Source: an uncultured Bacillota bacterium (GTDB lineage Bacteria > Bacillota_I > Bacilli_A > RF39 > UBA660). Taken from it: a stretch of 11,815 bases of DNA. How positions within the stretch are numbered: the stretch's first letter is position 1; every line of letters starts with the position of its first letter. Shown here piece after piece: positions 1 through 6,481 of this stretch. The position numbers and the translations under genes were made by a program. The notes beneath the pieces were generated by a model, which was given only the letters and a program-made list of their open reading frames with translations, had not been told where the DNA came from and did no database searches. The stretch spans positions 1 through 11,815 of the forward strand of contig CANDCB010000005.1 in assembly GCA_947383065.1 (NCBI GenBank). Direction: 5' to 3'.

Positions 1-12
1 CTCTTCCGATCT
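1..12. other. Illumina adapter remnant at the contig edge
   Basis: The first twelve bases, CTCTTCCGATCT, are identical to the 3' end of the common Illumina TruSeq adapter. The reading frame of the IreB homologue becomes recognisable immediately after them. I infer that they are untrimmed adapter and not genomic DNA, so the biological sequence begins at about base 13. Confidence 0.88.
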
Positions 13-13
13 G

Positions 14-139
14 GGGTATTTGATAAGTGGAGATCCTGGTTATATTTCTAGTTATCAAAATGCTCGTGAAAAATTACTGGATTTTGATCGTTCAGAAGTA
101 ATGGCAATAATTTTAGAAACATATTTAAATAAAAAATGA
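14..139 (+). CDS. ireB: IreB family regulatory protein, 3' fragment (YrzL/DUF965)
   Basis: This is the last 41 codons of a gene cut by the contig edge, ending at TGA. The visible protein starts GYLISGDPGYISSYQNAR and ends with ETYLNKK. It matches the C-terminal half of the IreB/YrzL family, whose hallmark is a G-Y-[IL]-x-SGDP-x-YI segment followed by a helical tail. Full-length members are about 85-90 residues, so roughly the first 45 are missing, including the N-terminal threonines phosphorylated in Enterococcus IreB. IreB is a small cytoplasmic target of the PASTA-domain Ser/Thr kinase that tunes cell-wall stress and cephalosporin resistance in enterococci (family knowledge). The stop overlaps the ruvX start as ATGA. 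In B. subtilis the same order yrzL-yrrK-yrzB holds, which supports the call. Confidence 0.85.
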   Translation, partial: GYLISGDPGYISSYQNAREKLLDFDRSEVMAIILETYLNKK

Positions 140-555
140 GATGTTTAGGTTTAGATTTAGGAACTAAAACGCTTGGTCTTGCTATTTCGGATAAATCTAA
201 TTTGATTGCTTCGCCTTATAAGGTATTACATTGGGATGGCGAAAATTATGATTTGTTGTTTAAAGATTTAGATCCTATTATAGAAGATAATAAGATAACT
301 GATTTGGTTTTAGGTTTACCTAAAAATATGAATAATACCCTTGGATTTGCTGCAGAAAGAAGTTTGAAATTTAAAGAAGTTTTAGAAGCTAGATATGGTA
401 TTTTAGTTAGTCTTATCGATGAAAGACTATCAACTGTTGAAGCTACAAATTACTTACTTGCAGGAGATGTGAATAGAGCTAAAAGAAAGAAAGTTGTAGA
501 TGGTATCGCGGCAAGTATTATTTTGGATACTTATCTAAAAATGAAAGGAAATTAA
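136..555 (+). CDS. ruvX: RuvX/YqgF family RNase H-fold nuclease (putative Holliday junction resolvase)
   Basis: The 139-residue protein has the full YqgF/RuvX signature: GLDLGTKTLGLAISD at residues 5-19 with the first acidic residue Asp7, VLGLPKNMNN near 58-67, LIDERLST at 93-100 (Asp95, Glu96) and VVDGIAAS near 120-127 (Asp122). These acidic residues form the RNase H-like metal site. The family has been assigned to Holliday-junction resolution and to 16S rRNA 5'-end processing; the sequence cannot decide between them. The length equals B. subtilis YrrK. The ATG overlaps the TGA of ireB in an ATGA junction and I see no good Shine-Dalgarno, so translation is probably coupled to ireB. The DUF1292 gene follows after 2 nt. 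No truncation or missing catalytic residue. Confidence 0.95.
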   Translation: MRCLGLDLGTKTLGLAISDKSNLIASPYKVLHWDGENYDLLFKDLDPIIEDNKITDLVLGLPKNMNNTLGFAAERSLKFKEVLEARYGILVSLIDERLSTVEATNYLLAGDVNRAKRKKVVDGIAASIILDTYLKMKGN

Positions 556-557
556 TT

Positions 558-851
558 ATGAGTGAAGAAAAAAAAGGAGTATTTACAATTGTAAATGATA
601 AAGGAGAAGAAATTGAATGTGAGATTTTATTTACTTTCGATTCTGATGAAACTAAAAAGAGTTATATAGTTTATACTGATAATACAATAGATGAAACTGG
701 AAGTACAAAGGTGTATGCTTCTATTTATGATCCAACAGGGCAGACTTCAGAATTAATGCCAATTGAATCAGAAAAAGAATGGTTAGTTATTGAAAATATT
801 TTATCATCAGTTCAACAAAAGATTGATGAAGCTGAAAGTGCAGCTGTTTAA
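558..851 (+). CDS. yrzB: DUF1292 family protein (YrzB-like)
   Basis: The product is a 97-residue acidic, soluble protein of unknown biochemical function. It begins with a short beta-rich segment (FTIVNDKGEEIECEILFTF), continues through a YIVYTDN stretch and an ASIYDPTG loop, and ends in a helix holding EKEWLVIENIL. This is the DUF1292 pattern, in which an E-C-x-[IV]-L-F-x-F core and a final E-W-x-x-[IV] helix are characteristic. Size and position (directly after ruvX and before mltG) match B. subtilis yrzB. An AAAGGAA ribosome-binding site at about 544-550 sits 7 nt before the ATG. It is the third gene of a tightly packed operon and is probably co-expressed with ruvX. No TM segment or signal peptide is visible. 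Confidence 0.88.
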   Translation: MSEEKKGVFTIVNDKGEEIECEILFTFDSDETKKSYIVYTDNTIDETGSTKVYASIYDPTGQTSELMPIESEKEWLVIENILSSVQQKIDEAESAAV

Positions 852-856
852 TAATT

Positions 857-1936
857 ATGAAAAAGAAGTTGATTATAATTTTAATTACTTTATTCAGTTT
901 GATTTTTTTAACTATTTTGGGAGTAGTTATATTTTATAAAGTTTCTCTTAAGGCACCAGAAAAAAATGATTGTGATAGTAAAGTAACAGTAGTTGTTGAA
1001 CAAGGAACAACTTCTAAAGGAGTTATTGATACATTATATAATAGTGGACTTATTCGTAATAAATATGTTGGATATGCATATCTTAAATTAAACAAAGATA
1101 CCATTTTACAAGCTGGTGTCTATGATATTAAGAAATGTATGAGTTTACCAGAAATTATTACATATATAAGTAAAGGTCAGGTTGTAGATGATAGTATTAC
1201 TGTGACTTTTATTGAAGGGCGTAGATTAACATTTTACGTTAAAACAATAAGTGATAACTTTAATTATAGTGAAGAAGAAATATTAAAGAAATTAAGTGAT
1301 AAAGATTATTTAAAAGCTCTTATAAATAAATATTGGTTCTTGACTGATGATATACTTAATGATAAATTATATTATGCACTGGAAGGATATTTATTTCCGA
1401 ATACCTATCAGTTTGCTAAGGATTCGACTTTAGAGACTATTTTTAATAAATTACTTGATACAACAAATAGTGTTTTGGAAAATTATAAAGAGCAAATAGA
1501 AGCAAATGAATATAGTATTCATGAAATTTTAACTATGGCTAGTATTGTAGAACTTGAGGGAGCAAATAAGCTTGATCGTCAAGGGGTTTCAGGAGTTTTT
1601 TATAATAGGTTAAAAAGCGGTATGCAATTAGGTAGTGATGTAACAGCATATTATGCAGCTCGTGTTAATATGAGTGAGCGTGATTTATATCAATATGAAA
1701 TTGATGAAGTTAATGATTATAATACACGTCCTGGAGCAATGGCTGGTAAGTTACCAGTTGGACCAATATGTAACCCAAGTAGTACTTCTATTAAAGCGGC
1801 ATTGATGCCAGAAGAACATGATTACTTTTATTTTGTTGCTGATAAAAATAAAAAGACTTATTTTAGTAAGACTTATGAAGAACACCAGAATATTATTAAT
1901 AAATTGAAAAGTGAAGGTCTTTGGTTTAATTATTAA
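857..1936 (+). CDS. mltG: Endolytic murein transglycosylase MltG (YceG-like)
   Basis: MltG cleaves nascent glycan strands at the outer face of the membrane and sets their length. The 359-residue protein starts with MKKK and a single TM helix at about residues 5-27, giving a cytoplasmic N-terminus. The extracytoplasmic YceG domain follows. The catalytic segment LTMASIVELEG (225-235) places the presumed catalytic glutamate at Glu232, equivalent to Glu218 of E. coli MltG. Other family blocks are VFYNRLKSGMQLGSD (247-261), YNTRPG (288-293), LPVGPICNPS (299-308) and YFYFVADKNKKTYFSKTYEEH (323-343). The size is ordinary (B. subtilis YrrL is about 360 residues). The gap to the DUF1292 gene is 5 nt with only a weak ribosome-binding site, so coupling is likely. 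MltG and IreB are both linked to PASTA-kinase control of the wall in other Firmicutes, so their co-location may be functional (inference). Confidence 0.95.
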   Translation: MKKKLIIILITLFSLIFLTILGVVIFYKVSLKAPEKNDCDSKVTVVVEQGTTSKGVIDTLYNSGLIRNKYVGYAYLKLNKDTILQAGVYDIKKCMSLPEIITYISKGQVVDDSITVTFIEGRRLTFYVKTISDNFNYSEEEILKKLSDKDYLKALINKYWFLTDDILNDKLYYALEGYLFPNTYQFAKDSTLETIFNKLLDTTNSVLENYKEQIEANEYSIHEILTMASIVELEGANKLDRQGVSGVFYNRLKSGMQLGSDVTAYYAARVNMSERDLYQYEIDEVNDYNTRPGAMAGKLPVGPICNPSSTSIKAALMPEEHDYFYFVADKNKKTYFSKTYEEHQNIINKLKSEGLWFNY

Positions 1937-1945
1937 GGTGGTAAT

Positions 1946-2539
1946 ATGAAAGAAAAAATATTAGAAATGGAGCAATATGCTAAGGAGCATAATGTACCAA
2001 TAATAGAGAAAGATTCTATAGCTTTTATTATGAAGTTTATAAAAGCTAATGAAATTAAAAGTATTTTAGAATTAGGAAGTGCTATTGGATATTCAGCTAT
2101 TTTAATGGCTTCGGTTAAAGATGATATAAAGTTGACAACTATTGAGCGTGATGAGTCTCGTTATATGGAGTGTTTAAAAAATGTTAAAGCATGTGGGATG
2201 GAAAATAAAATTAGCGTTGTTTGCCAAGATGCATTAGAAGTTAATTTATCAGGAGTTTCCTATGATTTGATTTTTATTGATGCTGCTAAGGGACAATATA
2301 CGAAGTTTTTTGAAAAGTATAAATATTTTCTTAATCCAGGTGGGGTTATAATAACTGATAATTTAAAGTTTCATGGTCATGTTGGTAATAGAAATAATAT
2401 TGCTAGTCGAAATTTAAAACAATTAGTTGGTAAAATAGAAAATTATATTGATTTTTTAAAGAATAATGAAGAATTTGAAACTAAATTTTATGATGTTGGA
2501 GATGGCTTATCAGTAAGCATACGTAAAAATGAAGTCTAA
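1946..2539 (+). CDS. trmR: tRNA 5-hydroxyuridine O-methyltransferase TrmR (YrrM-like)
   Basis: This is a class I SAM-dependent O-methyltransferase of 197 residues. SAM motif I is ILELGSAIGYSAI (40-52), with the acidic residue of motif II at Glu67 (TTIERD). The divalent-metal ligands typical of the family appear as Asp112 (FIDAAKGQY) with Asp138-Asn139 (IITDNL). In B. subtilis the homologue YrrM/TrmR methylates 5-hydroxyuridine at tRNA position 34 to 5-methoxyuridine. The sequence alone would also fit a generic catechol-OMT-like enzyme. The immediately following trhP1 and trhP2 genes, which make the hydroxyuridine substrate, make the tRNA role likely. The ribosome-binding site AAGGTGG (1935-1941) overlaps the mltG stop. 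The 3' end overlaps trhP1 by 11 nt. Confidence 0.88.
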   Translation: MKEKILEMEQYAKEHNVPIIEKDSIAFIMKFIKANEIKSILELGSAIGYSAILMASVKDDIKLTTIERDESRYMECLKNVKACGMENKISVVCQDALEVNLSGVSYDLIFIDAAKGQYTKFFEKYKYFLNPGGVIITDNLKFHGHVGNRNNIASRNLKQLVGKIENYIDFLKNNEEFETKFYDVGDGLSVSIRKNEV

Positions 2540-3368
2540 GATATTAATATATGTTGATAATTTAAACTATTTAAGTGACTATCGAAAAGTAGGAATATCT
2601 GCTTTTCTTTTTGCATTAGAAGGTTATAGTGTAGGTTATAAAACTTATACTATAGAAGAATTAAAAAAAATTGAAGTTTCAAATAAATATATTCTTATAA
2701 ATCGAATTTTAGATTGTCAGGACGTTGATAATTTAAGACAAATTTTACCATCTTTAGTTAGTTCTTTACAAGTTAAAGGAATTGTTTTTGAAGATATTGC
2801 AGTTTATAGATTAGTTAAAAGTTTAGGTTTGGAATTAGAGTTGATTCTATTTCAAAATCATTTTGCTTCTAATTTACCATCTGTTAATTTCTGGTTAAAG
2901 AAAGTAGACAGTATAATAATTAATAATGAGATTACAATTAATGAGATTGCTAGTATTTTGGAGCATGCTGATGGTAATGTCTGTCTTCATTTATATGGAT
3001 ATAATCAAGTAATGTATAGTCGCAGATTACTTTTAACTAACTGGTGTGAAGAATTTGATATTCCTTTTAAGGACACTAATATTTTAACGGATACAGCGAC
3101 TAAGGTTAAGTTTCGAGCTTTAGAAAATGAATATGGAACAGTAATGTATTCTGATAAAATTTTTAATGGTGTTTCGTTACTCAGCTTACCTTTTTTAGAT
3201 AAAGTAAAATATTTTTATGTTAATCCAACTTTAATTGCGCATAAGCAAGTATTGGAGTTTTTGAATAAAATAAATGATAGTGTTGATAATTTTGATTATG
3301 CTAGTAATGAAGATGATGGTTTTTTAAATAAAGAGACTATATATAAATTAAGAGAAAGGAGCAAATGA
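2529..3368 (+). CDS. trhP1: U32 family protein TrhP1-like (YrrN), tRNA U34 hydroxylation partner
   Basis: The 279-residue protein belongs to the short U32-peptidase-like YrrN group. It carries YGYNQVMYSRRLLLTNW at residues 156-172, equivalent to the family's G-Y-x-x-x-x-YSRR-x-LLxNY block, an NNEITINEI segment at 132-140, and the family's C-terminal GFLNKETIYKL element at 264-274. B. subtilis YrrN (TrhP1) works with YrrO (TrhP2) in prephenate-dependent synthesis of 5-hydroxyuridine at tRNA position 34. The four-cysteine Fe-S motif of the partner is absent here: the only cysteines are 63, 152 and 173, widely spaced. The name 'peptidase' is historical and no protease activity is implied. The start lies inside trmR (11-nt overlap) and has no obvious Shine-Dalgarno, so it should depend on coupled translation. 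It ends in an ATGA junction with trhP2. It is slightly shorter than the roughly 310-residue B. subtilis protein. Confidence 0.83.
   Translation: MKSKILIYVDNLNYLSDYRKVGISAFLFALEGYSVGYKTYTIEELKKIEVSNKYILINRILDCQDVDNLRQILPSLVSSLQVKGIVFEDIAVYRLVKSLGLELELILFQNHFASNLPSVNFWLKKVDSIIINNEITINEIASILEHADGNVCLHLYGYNQVMYSRRLLLTNWCEEFDIPFKDTNILTDTATKVKFRALENEYGTVMYSDKIFNGVSLLSLPFLDKVKYFYVNPTLIAHKQVLEFLNKINDSVDNFDYASNEDDGFLNKETIYKLRERSK
3355..3361 (+). promoter_or_regulatory. Ribosome binding site deciding the trhP2 start
   Basis: AAAGGAG lies inside the last codons of trhP1. It is 3 nt from ATG 3365 and 6 nt from ATG 3368. Normal spacing favours the second ATG. Confidence 0.7.
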
Positions 3369-4570
3369 TGGAAAATTTAGAATTACTTGCTCCAGCTGGG
3401 GATTTGGAAAGACTTAAGATTGCTTGTTTATATGGTGCTGATGCGATTTATATAGGGGGACAAAATTATGGTCTTAGAGCTAATGCTTTAAATTTTAGTC
3501 TTGATGATATAAAAGAAGCTGTAGTTTTTGCCCATAGTTTAAATAAAAAAGTATATGTTACTGTTAATATAGTTTTTCATGATAAAGATTTAGAAGGGCT
3601 TAGAGATTATTTAAAAAAACTTGATGAAATAGGTGTTGATGCCATAATAGTTTCTGATGTAGTTGTAATGGAATTATGGCAATCATTAAAATTAAAATTA
3701 GAACTTCATGTAAGTACACAAGCTTCTAGTTTAAATTATGAAACAGTTAAGTTTTATCAAGAGTTGGGGGCTTCAAGAGTAGTATTGGCTAGAGAAGCAA
3801 AACGTAGTGATATAAAAAGAATAAAGGATGAGACAGGAATAGAAATTGAGTGTTTTGTTCATGGAGCAATGTGTACTAGTTTTAGTGGACGTTGTGTTTT
3901 ATCTAATTATGTAACAAATCGTGATAGTAATCGAGGAGGATGTGCTCAAGTATGTCGTTTTATTTTTAATGCTCTTGATACTGATCAAGTATTTAGTATG
4001 ACTCCTAAAGATTTAAATATGATTTCTAATATAAAAGAAATGATTGATATTGGGGTTAATTCTTTTAAAGTTGAAGGAAGAATGCGTAGTGTTTATTATA
4101 TTGCGACAGTTATATATATTTATCGTCATTTAATTGATAAAATAGTGAATAATACATTAGATGATGCATATACTATGTATAGCTTGAAGTTATTAAATAG
4201 ATGTGCAAACCGTGATTCGACTGAACAATTCTTTAATAAATTACCAGGACGTGAGGAACAATATTTTCTTGGTCGTGATGAAATAAGTAATAAAGATTTT
4301 TTAGGAATAGTTATGTCTTATGATAAAAAATCAAAGTTTGTTATTTTAGAACAGAGAAATTATTTTAAATCTGGAGATGTGGTAGAATTTTTTGGACCAG
4401 ATAAAGATCCAATAACATTTACGATACCAGATGAATTATATGATAAAAATGATAATTTGATAAATGTAGCTAATCATCCACAAATGATTGTTAAATTTAA
4501 GGCAGATTTGGATTTAAATGAATTTGATATGATGAGAATTAAAGTGTTTGACATTTCACAATTTTTATAG
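3368..4570 (+). CDS. trhP2: tRNA 5-hydroxyuridine synthase TrhP2 (U32 family, YrrO-like)
   Basis: This is the large U32 protein that hydroxylates U34 of tRNA. It opens with LELLAPAGDLERLKIA and GADAIYIGG, the conserved TIM-barrel start of the family. The diagnostic region ECFVHGAMCTSFSGRCVLSN is followed by RDSNRGGCAQVCR. Numbered from the upstream ATG at 3365, Cys170, Cys177, Cys193 and Cys197 form C-x6-C-x15-C-x3-C, the presumed Fe-S ligands. KVEGRMRS near 235-242 and the C-terminal EFFGPDKDP/MIVKF beta domain are also typical. The protein is 400 residues from ATG 3368 or 401 from ATG 3365. I prefer 3368 because AAAGGAG at 3355-3361 then lies 6 nt away instead of 3. Either start overlaps the trhP1 stop. 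A greA promoter overlaps the 3' end. No udk gene follows, unlike in B. subtilis. Confidence 0.92.
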   Translation: MENLELLAPAGDLERLKIACLYGADAIYIGGQNYGLRANALNFSLDDIKEAVVFAHSLNKKVYVTVNIVFHDKDLEGLRDYLKKLDEIGVDAIIVSDVVVMELWQSLKLKLELHVSTQASSLNYETVKFYQELGASRVVLAREAKRSDIKRIKDETGIEIECFVHGAMCTSFSGRCVLSNYVTNRDSNRGGCAQVCRFIFNALDTDQVFSMTPKDLNMISNIKEMIDIGVNSFKVEGRMRSVYYIATVIYIYRHLIDKIVNNTLDDAYTMYSLKLLNRCANRDSTEQFFNKLPGREEQYFLGRDEISNKDFLGIVMSYDKKSKFVILEQRNYFKSGDVVEFFGPDKDPITFTIPDELYDKNDNLINVANHPQMIVKFKADLDLNEFDMMRIKVFDISQFL

Positions 4571-4576
4571 TATTCT
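4548..4576 (+). promoter_or_regulatory. Vegetative promoter for greA inside the end of trhP2
   Basis: TTGACA (4548-4553) is a perfect -35 element. It is separated by exactly 17 nt from TATTCT (4571-4576), a 4/6 match to the -10. The -10 begins one base after the trhP2 stop codon. The expected transcription start near 4583 leaves a leader of about 27 nt containing the greA ribosome-binding site. greA can therefore be expressed independently of the upstream operon. No terminator separates the two, so read-through is also possible. Confidence 0.75.
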
Positions 4577-4593
4577 TATGAAGATGTTTTTTT

Positions 4594-4600
4594 GAAGGAG
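4594..4600 (+). promoter_or_regulatory. Ribosome binding site deciding the greA start
   Basis: GAAGGAG lies 9 nt before ATG 4610. An in-frame TTG at 4592 would start on top of this site and lacks one of its own, so the longer N-terminus is not used. Confidence 0.85.
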
Positions 4601-4609
4601 ATGCTCGAA

Positions 4610-5080
4610 ATGGCAAAAAAAGAAGAAATTCTACTAACTGCTAAAGGTTTTGCAGAGTTAGAAGAAGAACTAAATGATTTAAGGGTGAATAAAAGGGCTG
4701 AAAATGTACTAGCAATTAAAGAAGCTAGAAGTCATGGCGATTTATCAGAAAATTCAGAATATGATGCCGCACGTGATGAGCAAGCTAAAATTGAAGCTAG
4801 GATACAAGAACTTGAATATAAATTAGAACATGCAACAATTATTGATACAACAGATAAAACGAGTGTGAATGTTGGATGTGTTGTGACAATTGAATATGTA
4901 GAAGATAAAGAAAAAGATACTTATAGTATAGTTGGTTCTTTAGAAGCCGACCCTTTTGAAAATAAAATTAGTAATGAGTCTCCAATTGGAGCTGCTTTGA
5001 TTGGTTCTAAAGTAGGAGATATTATTAATGTTGAAGGTCCAAATGGGACTTATCAAGTTAAAGTACTTGAGATAGCATAG
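4610..5080 (+). CDS. greA: Transcription elongation factor GreA
   Basis: GreA binds the secondary channel of RNA polymerase and stimulates cleavage of backtracked transcripts. The 156-residue protein has the N-terminal coiled coil (residues ~1-78) with the tip motif ARSHGDLSENSEYDAARDEQ. Its acidic residues Asp44 and Glu47 correspond to the catalytic-tip Asp41 and Glu44 of E. coli GreA. The C-terminal FKBP-like domain ends with SPIGAALIGSKVGDIINVEGP, also typical. The start is ATG 4610, 9 nt after GAAGGAG, which gives the family-standard MAKKE N-terminus and length (B. subtilis GreA is 157 residues). The gene has its own promoter overlapping trhP2, and its stop codon lies in the loop of a terminator hairpin. 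It therefore looks monocistronic, with possible read-through from upstream. Confidence 0.97.
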   Translation: MAKKEEILLTAKGFAELEEELNDLRVNKRAENVLAIKEARSHGDLSENSEYDAARDEQAKIEARIQELEYKLEHATIIDTTDKTSVNVGCVVTIEYVEDKEKDTYSIVGSLEADPFENKISNESPIGAALIGSKVGDIINVEGPNGTYQVKVLEIA

Positions 5081-5093
5081 CGCTATCTTTTTT
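5070..5093 (+). terminator. Rho-independent terminator of greA
   Basis: AGATAGC (5070-5076) pairs perfectly with GCTATCT (5082-5088) around a 5-nt loop, followed by a T run to 5093. The stop codon TAG (5078-5080) lies in the loop, so the 5' arm is coding sequence. Confidence 0.85.
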
Positions 5094-5095
5094 GG

Positions 5096-5124
5096 TTGTA
5101 ATTATAGAATTAGTAAGGTATAAT
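5096..5124 (+). promoter_or_regulatory. Vegetative promoter for tig
   Basis: TTGTAA (5096-5101) and a consensus TATAAT (5119-5124) are separated by 17 nt, directly after the greA terminator. A start site near 5131 places the tig ribosome-binding site a few bases into the transcript. It also excludes the upstream in-frame TTG at 5126 as a start. Confidence 0.8.
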
Positions 5125-5134
5125 ATTGAAAGTT

Positions 5135-5141
5135 GAAGGAG
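5135..5141 (+). promoter_or_regulatory. Ribosome binding site deciding the tig start
   Basis: GAAGGAG lies 8 nt before ATG 5150. An in-frame TTG at 5126 lies upstream of this site and of the predicted transcription start, so it is rejected. Confidence 0.85.
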
Positions 5142-5149
5142 ATGTGTAT

Positions 5150-6403
5150 ATGAAAAACGTACATGAAATAGAAATAGAACTAAAAGGTAAGGAATGGGAA
5201 ACTATTTTAGACGCAACATTTACTAAGAAAAATAAAGATTTAAAAGTTGATGGTTTTAGAAAAGGTAAATGTCCAAAGAATGTTTATTTACAGAAGTTTG
5301 GTATTGAATCTCTTTATATGGACGCAGTAGATGAGGCTGTACAAAGTGCTTATACTAAAGCTTTAAAAGATAATAGTTTAGTTCCTGTTTGTGAACCTGG
5401 TATGGATGTTAAAGAAATTGATAAAGATCATGTTAAATTTGTTTTTACGATAATTACAAAGCCTGAAGTTAAATTGGGCGAATATAAAAATTTAGATGTT
5501 AAAAAAGAAAAAGTAAAAGTTACTAAAGAAGAAATAGAAAGCGAAATTGCAAGATTAAGTTCTAGATTTGCGGAAATAGTTGTTAAAGAAAATGGCGAAG
5601 TAGTTGAAGGTAATACAGCTGTTATTGATTTTGAAGGTTTTGTTGATGGTAAACCTTTGGATGGTGGTACAGGTGCTAATTATCCATTAGAAATTGGCAG
5701 TCATACTTTTATTCCTGGTTTTGAAGAAGGATTAGTAGGTATGAAAGTTGGCGATAAAAAAGAACTTAATTTGAAGTTTCCAGAAAATTATACAAAAGAA
5801 CTAGCTAATAAAGATGTTAAATTTAATGTTACAATAAGAGAAATTAAAGAAAGAGTTTTACCTGAATTAAATGAAGAATTCTATGCTGATTTAGGATATG
5901 ATAATATTAAAACAGAAGAAGAATTTAAGGCTGAAGTAAAAAAGGCACTTGAAAGTCGTAAGGAAGAAGAAGTTAAAAATAAATATTTAGATGATGTTTT
6001 AGAAGCTGCTTCTAAAAATATGGAAGTTTCAGTTAATCAAGAAATAATTGATGATGAAGTACATAGAATGATAAATCAATTTGGAGAACAATTAAAAATG
6101 CAAGGTATTTCTGTAGATCAATATTTACAGTTTACTGGTAGTTCTCATGAAGACTTACATAAACAAATGGCTCCTGAAGCAGAAAAAAGAGTTAAATATC
6201 GTTATTTAATAGAAGGTGTAGCGGAAGCTGAAAAAATAGAAATCAGTAAAGAAGATGCAGAAGCTGAAGCAGAAAAAATGGCTTCTAATTATGGAATGAA
6301 AAAAGAAGAATTTTTATCACATTTTGGAGGATTAGATATAGTTAAATACGATATGAGAATGCGTAAAGCTTTAGAAATTCTTGGTGGTGAAGAAGTAAAG
6401 TAA
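5150..6403 (+). CDS. tig: Trigger factor (ribosome-associated chaperone and peptidyl-prolyl isomerase)
   Basis: Trigger factor docks at the ribosomal exit tunnel and shields nascent chains. From ATG 5150 the protein has 417 residues, close to B. subtilis Tig (about 424). The N-terminal ribosome-binding domain carries the signature loop VDGFRKGKCP at residues 33-42. The FKBP-type PPIase domain spans about 150-235, with VIDFEGFVDGKPLDGG, LEIGSHTFIPGFEEGLVGMKVGD and LKFPENY. The remaining residues form the helical C-terminal chaperone domain, including GFVDG-type and EEEVKNKYLDDVL segments. The start is set by GAAGGAG and by the promoter position. The gene is a stand-alone unit, with promoter immediately upstream and a terminator covering its stop codon. 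In B. subtilis clpX and lonB separate tig from lonA. Here an unrelated membrane-protein gene does. Confidence 0.97.
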   Translation: MKNVHEIEIELKGKEWETILDATFTKKNKDLKVDGFRKGKCPKNVYLQKFGIESLYMDAVDEAVQSAYTKALKDNSLVPVCEPGMDVKEIDKDHVKFVFTIITKPEVKLGEYKNLDVKKEKVKVTKEEIESEIARLSSRFAEIVVKENGEVVEGNTAVIDFEGFVDGKPLDGGTGANYPLEIGSHTFIPGFEEGLVGMKVGDKKELNLKFPENYTKELANKDVKFNVTIREIKERVLPELNEEFYADLGYDNIKTEEEFKAEVKKALESRKEEEVKNKYLDDVLEAASKNMEVSVNQEIIDDEVHRMINQFGEQLKMQGISVDQYLQFTGSSHEDLHKQMAPEAEKRVKYRYLIEGVAEAEKIEISKEDAEAEAEKMASNYGMKKEEFLSHFGGLDIVKYDMRMRKALEILGGEEVK

Positions 6404-6426
6404 TTGATTAACAATTACTTTTTTTT
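6397..6426 (+). terminator. Rho-independent terminator of tig
   Basis: AAAGTAATTG (6397-6406) pairs over 10 bp with CAATTACTTT (6412-6421) around the 5-nt loop ATTAA and continues into a T run to 6426. The tig stop TAA (6401-6403) is inside the 5' arm. Confidence 0.88.
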
Positions 6427-6443
6427 CTTAAAAAATAAATATA

Positions 6444-6452
6444 TGGTATAAT
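6444..6452 (+). promoter_or_regulatory. Extended -10 promoter for the membrane-protein gene
   Basis: TGGTATAAT (6444-6452) is a consensus extended -10 (TG-n-TATAAT). The -35 region at 6424-6429 (TTTCTT) is weak and overlaps the tail of the tig terminator. A start near 6459 leaves a leader of about 23 nt containing the AGGTGA ribosome-binding site. Confidence 0.65.
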
Positions 6453-6481
6453 TAATAATATTAGTATAATAGGTGATTTAA

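Noticed and set aside
1..139. Natural 5' truncation of ireB
   Set aside because: The first 12 bases are adapter, so the loss is an assembly edge effect.
136..3368. Mycoplasma-type code with TGA as Trp
   Set aside because: TGA ends the ireB fragment and trhP1 at family-typical lengths, there are no in-frame TGA codons inside the genes, and Trp is encoded by TGG.
3365..4570. U32 genes as secreted collagenase-type virulence proteases
   Set aside because: The 'peptidase U32' label is historical. There is no signal peptide, and the Fe-S cysteine motif and linkage to trmR fit tRNA hydroxylation.
6465..6470. A second TATAAT upstream of the membrane-protein gene
   Set aside because: Its start site would fall at about 6477, after the AGGTGA ribosome-binding site, and its -35 region is poor. 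The extended -10 at 6444-6452 fits better.
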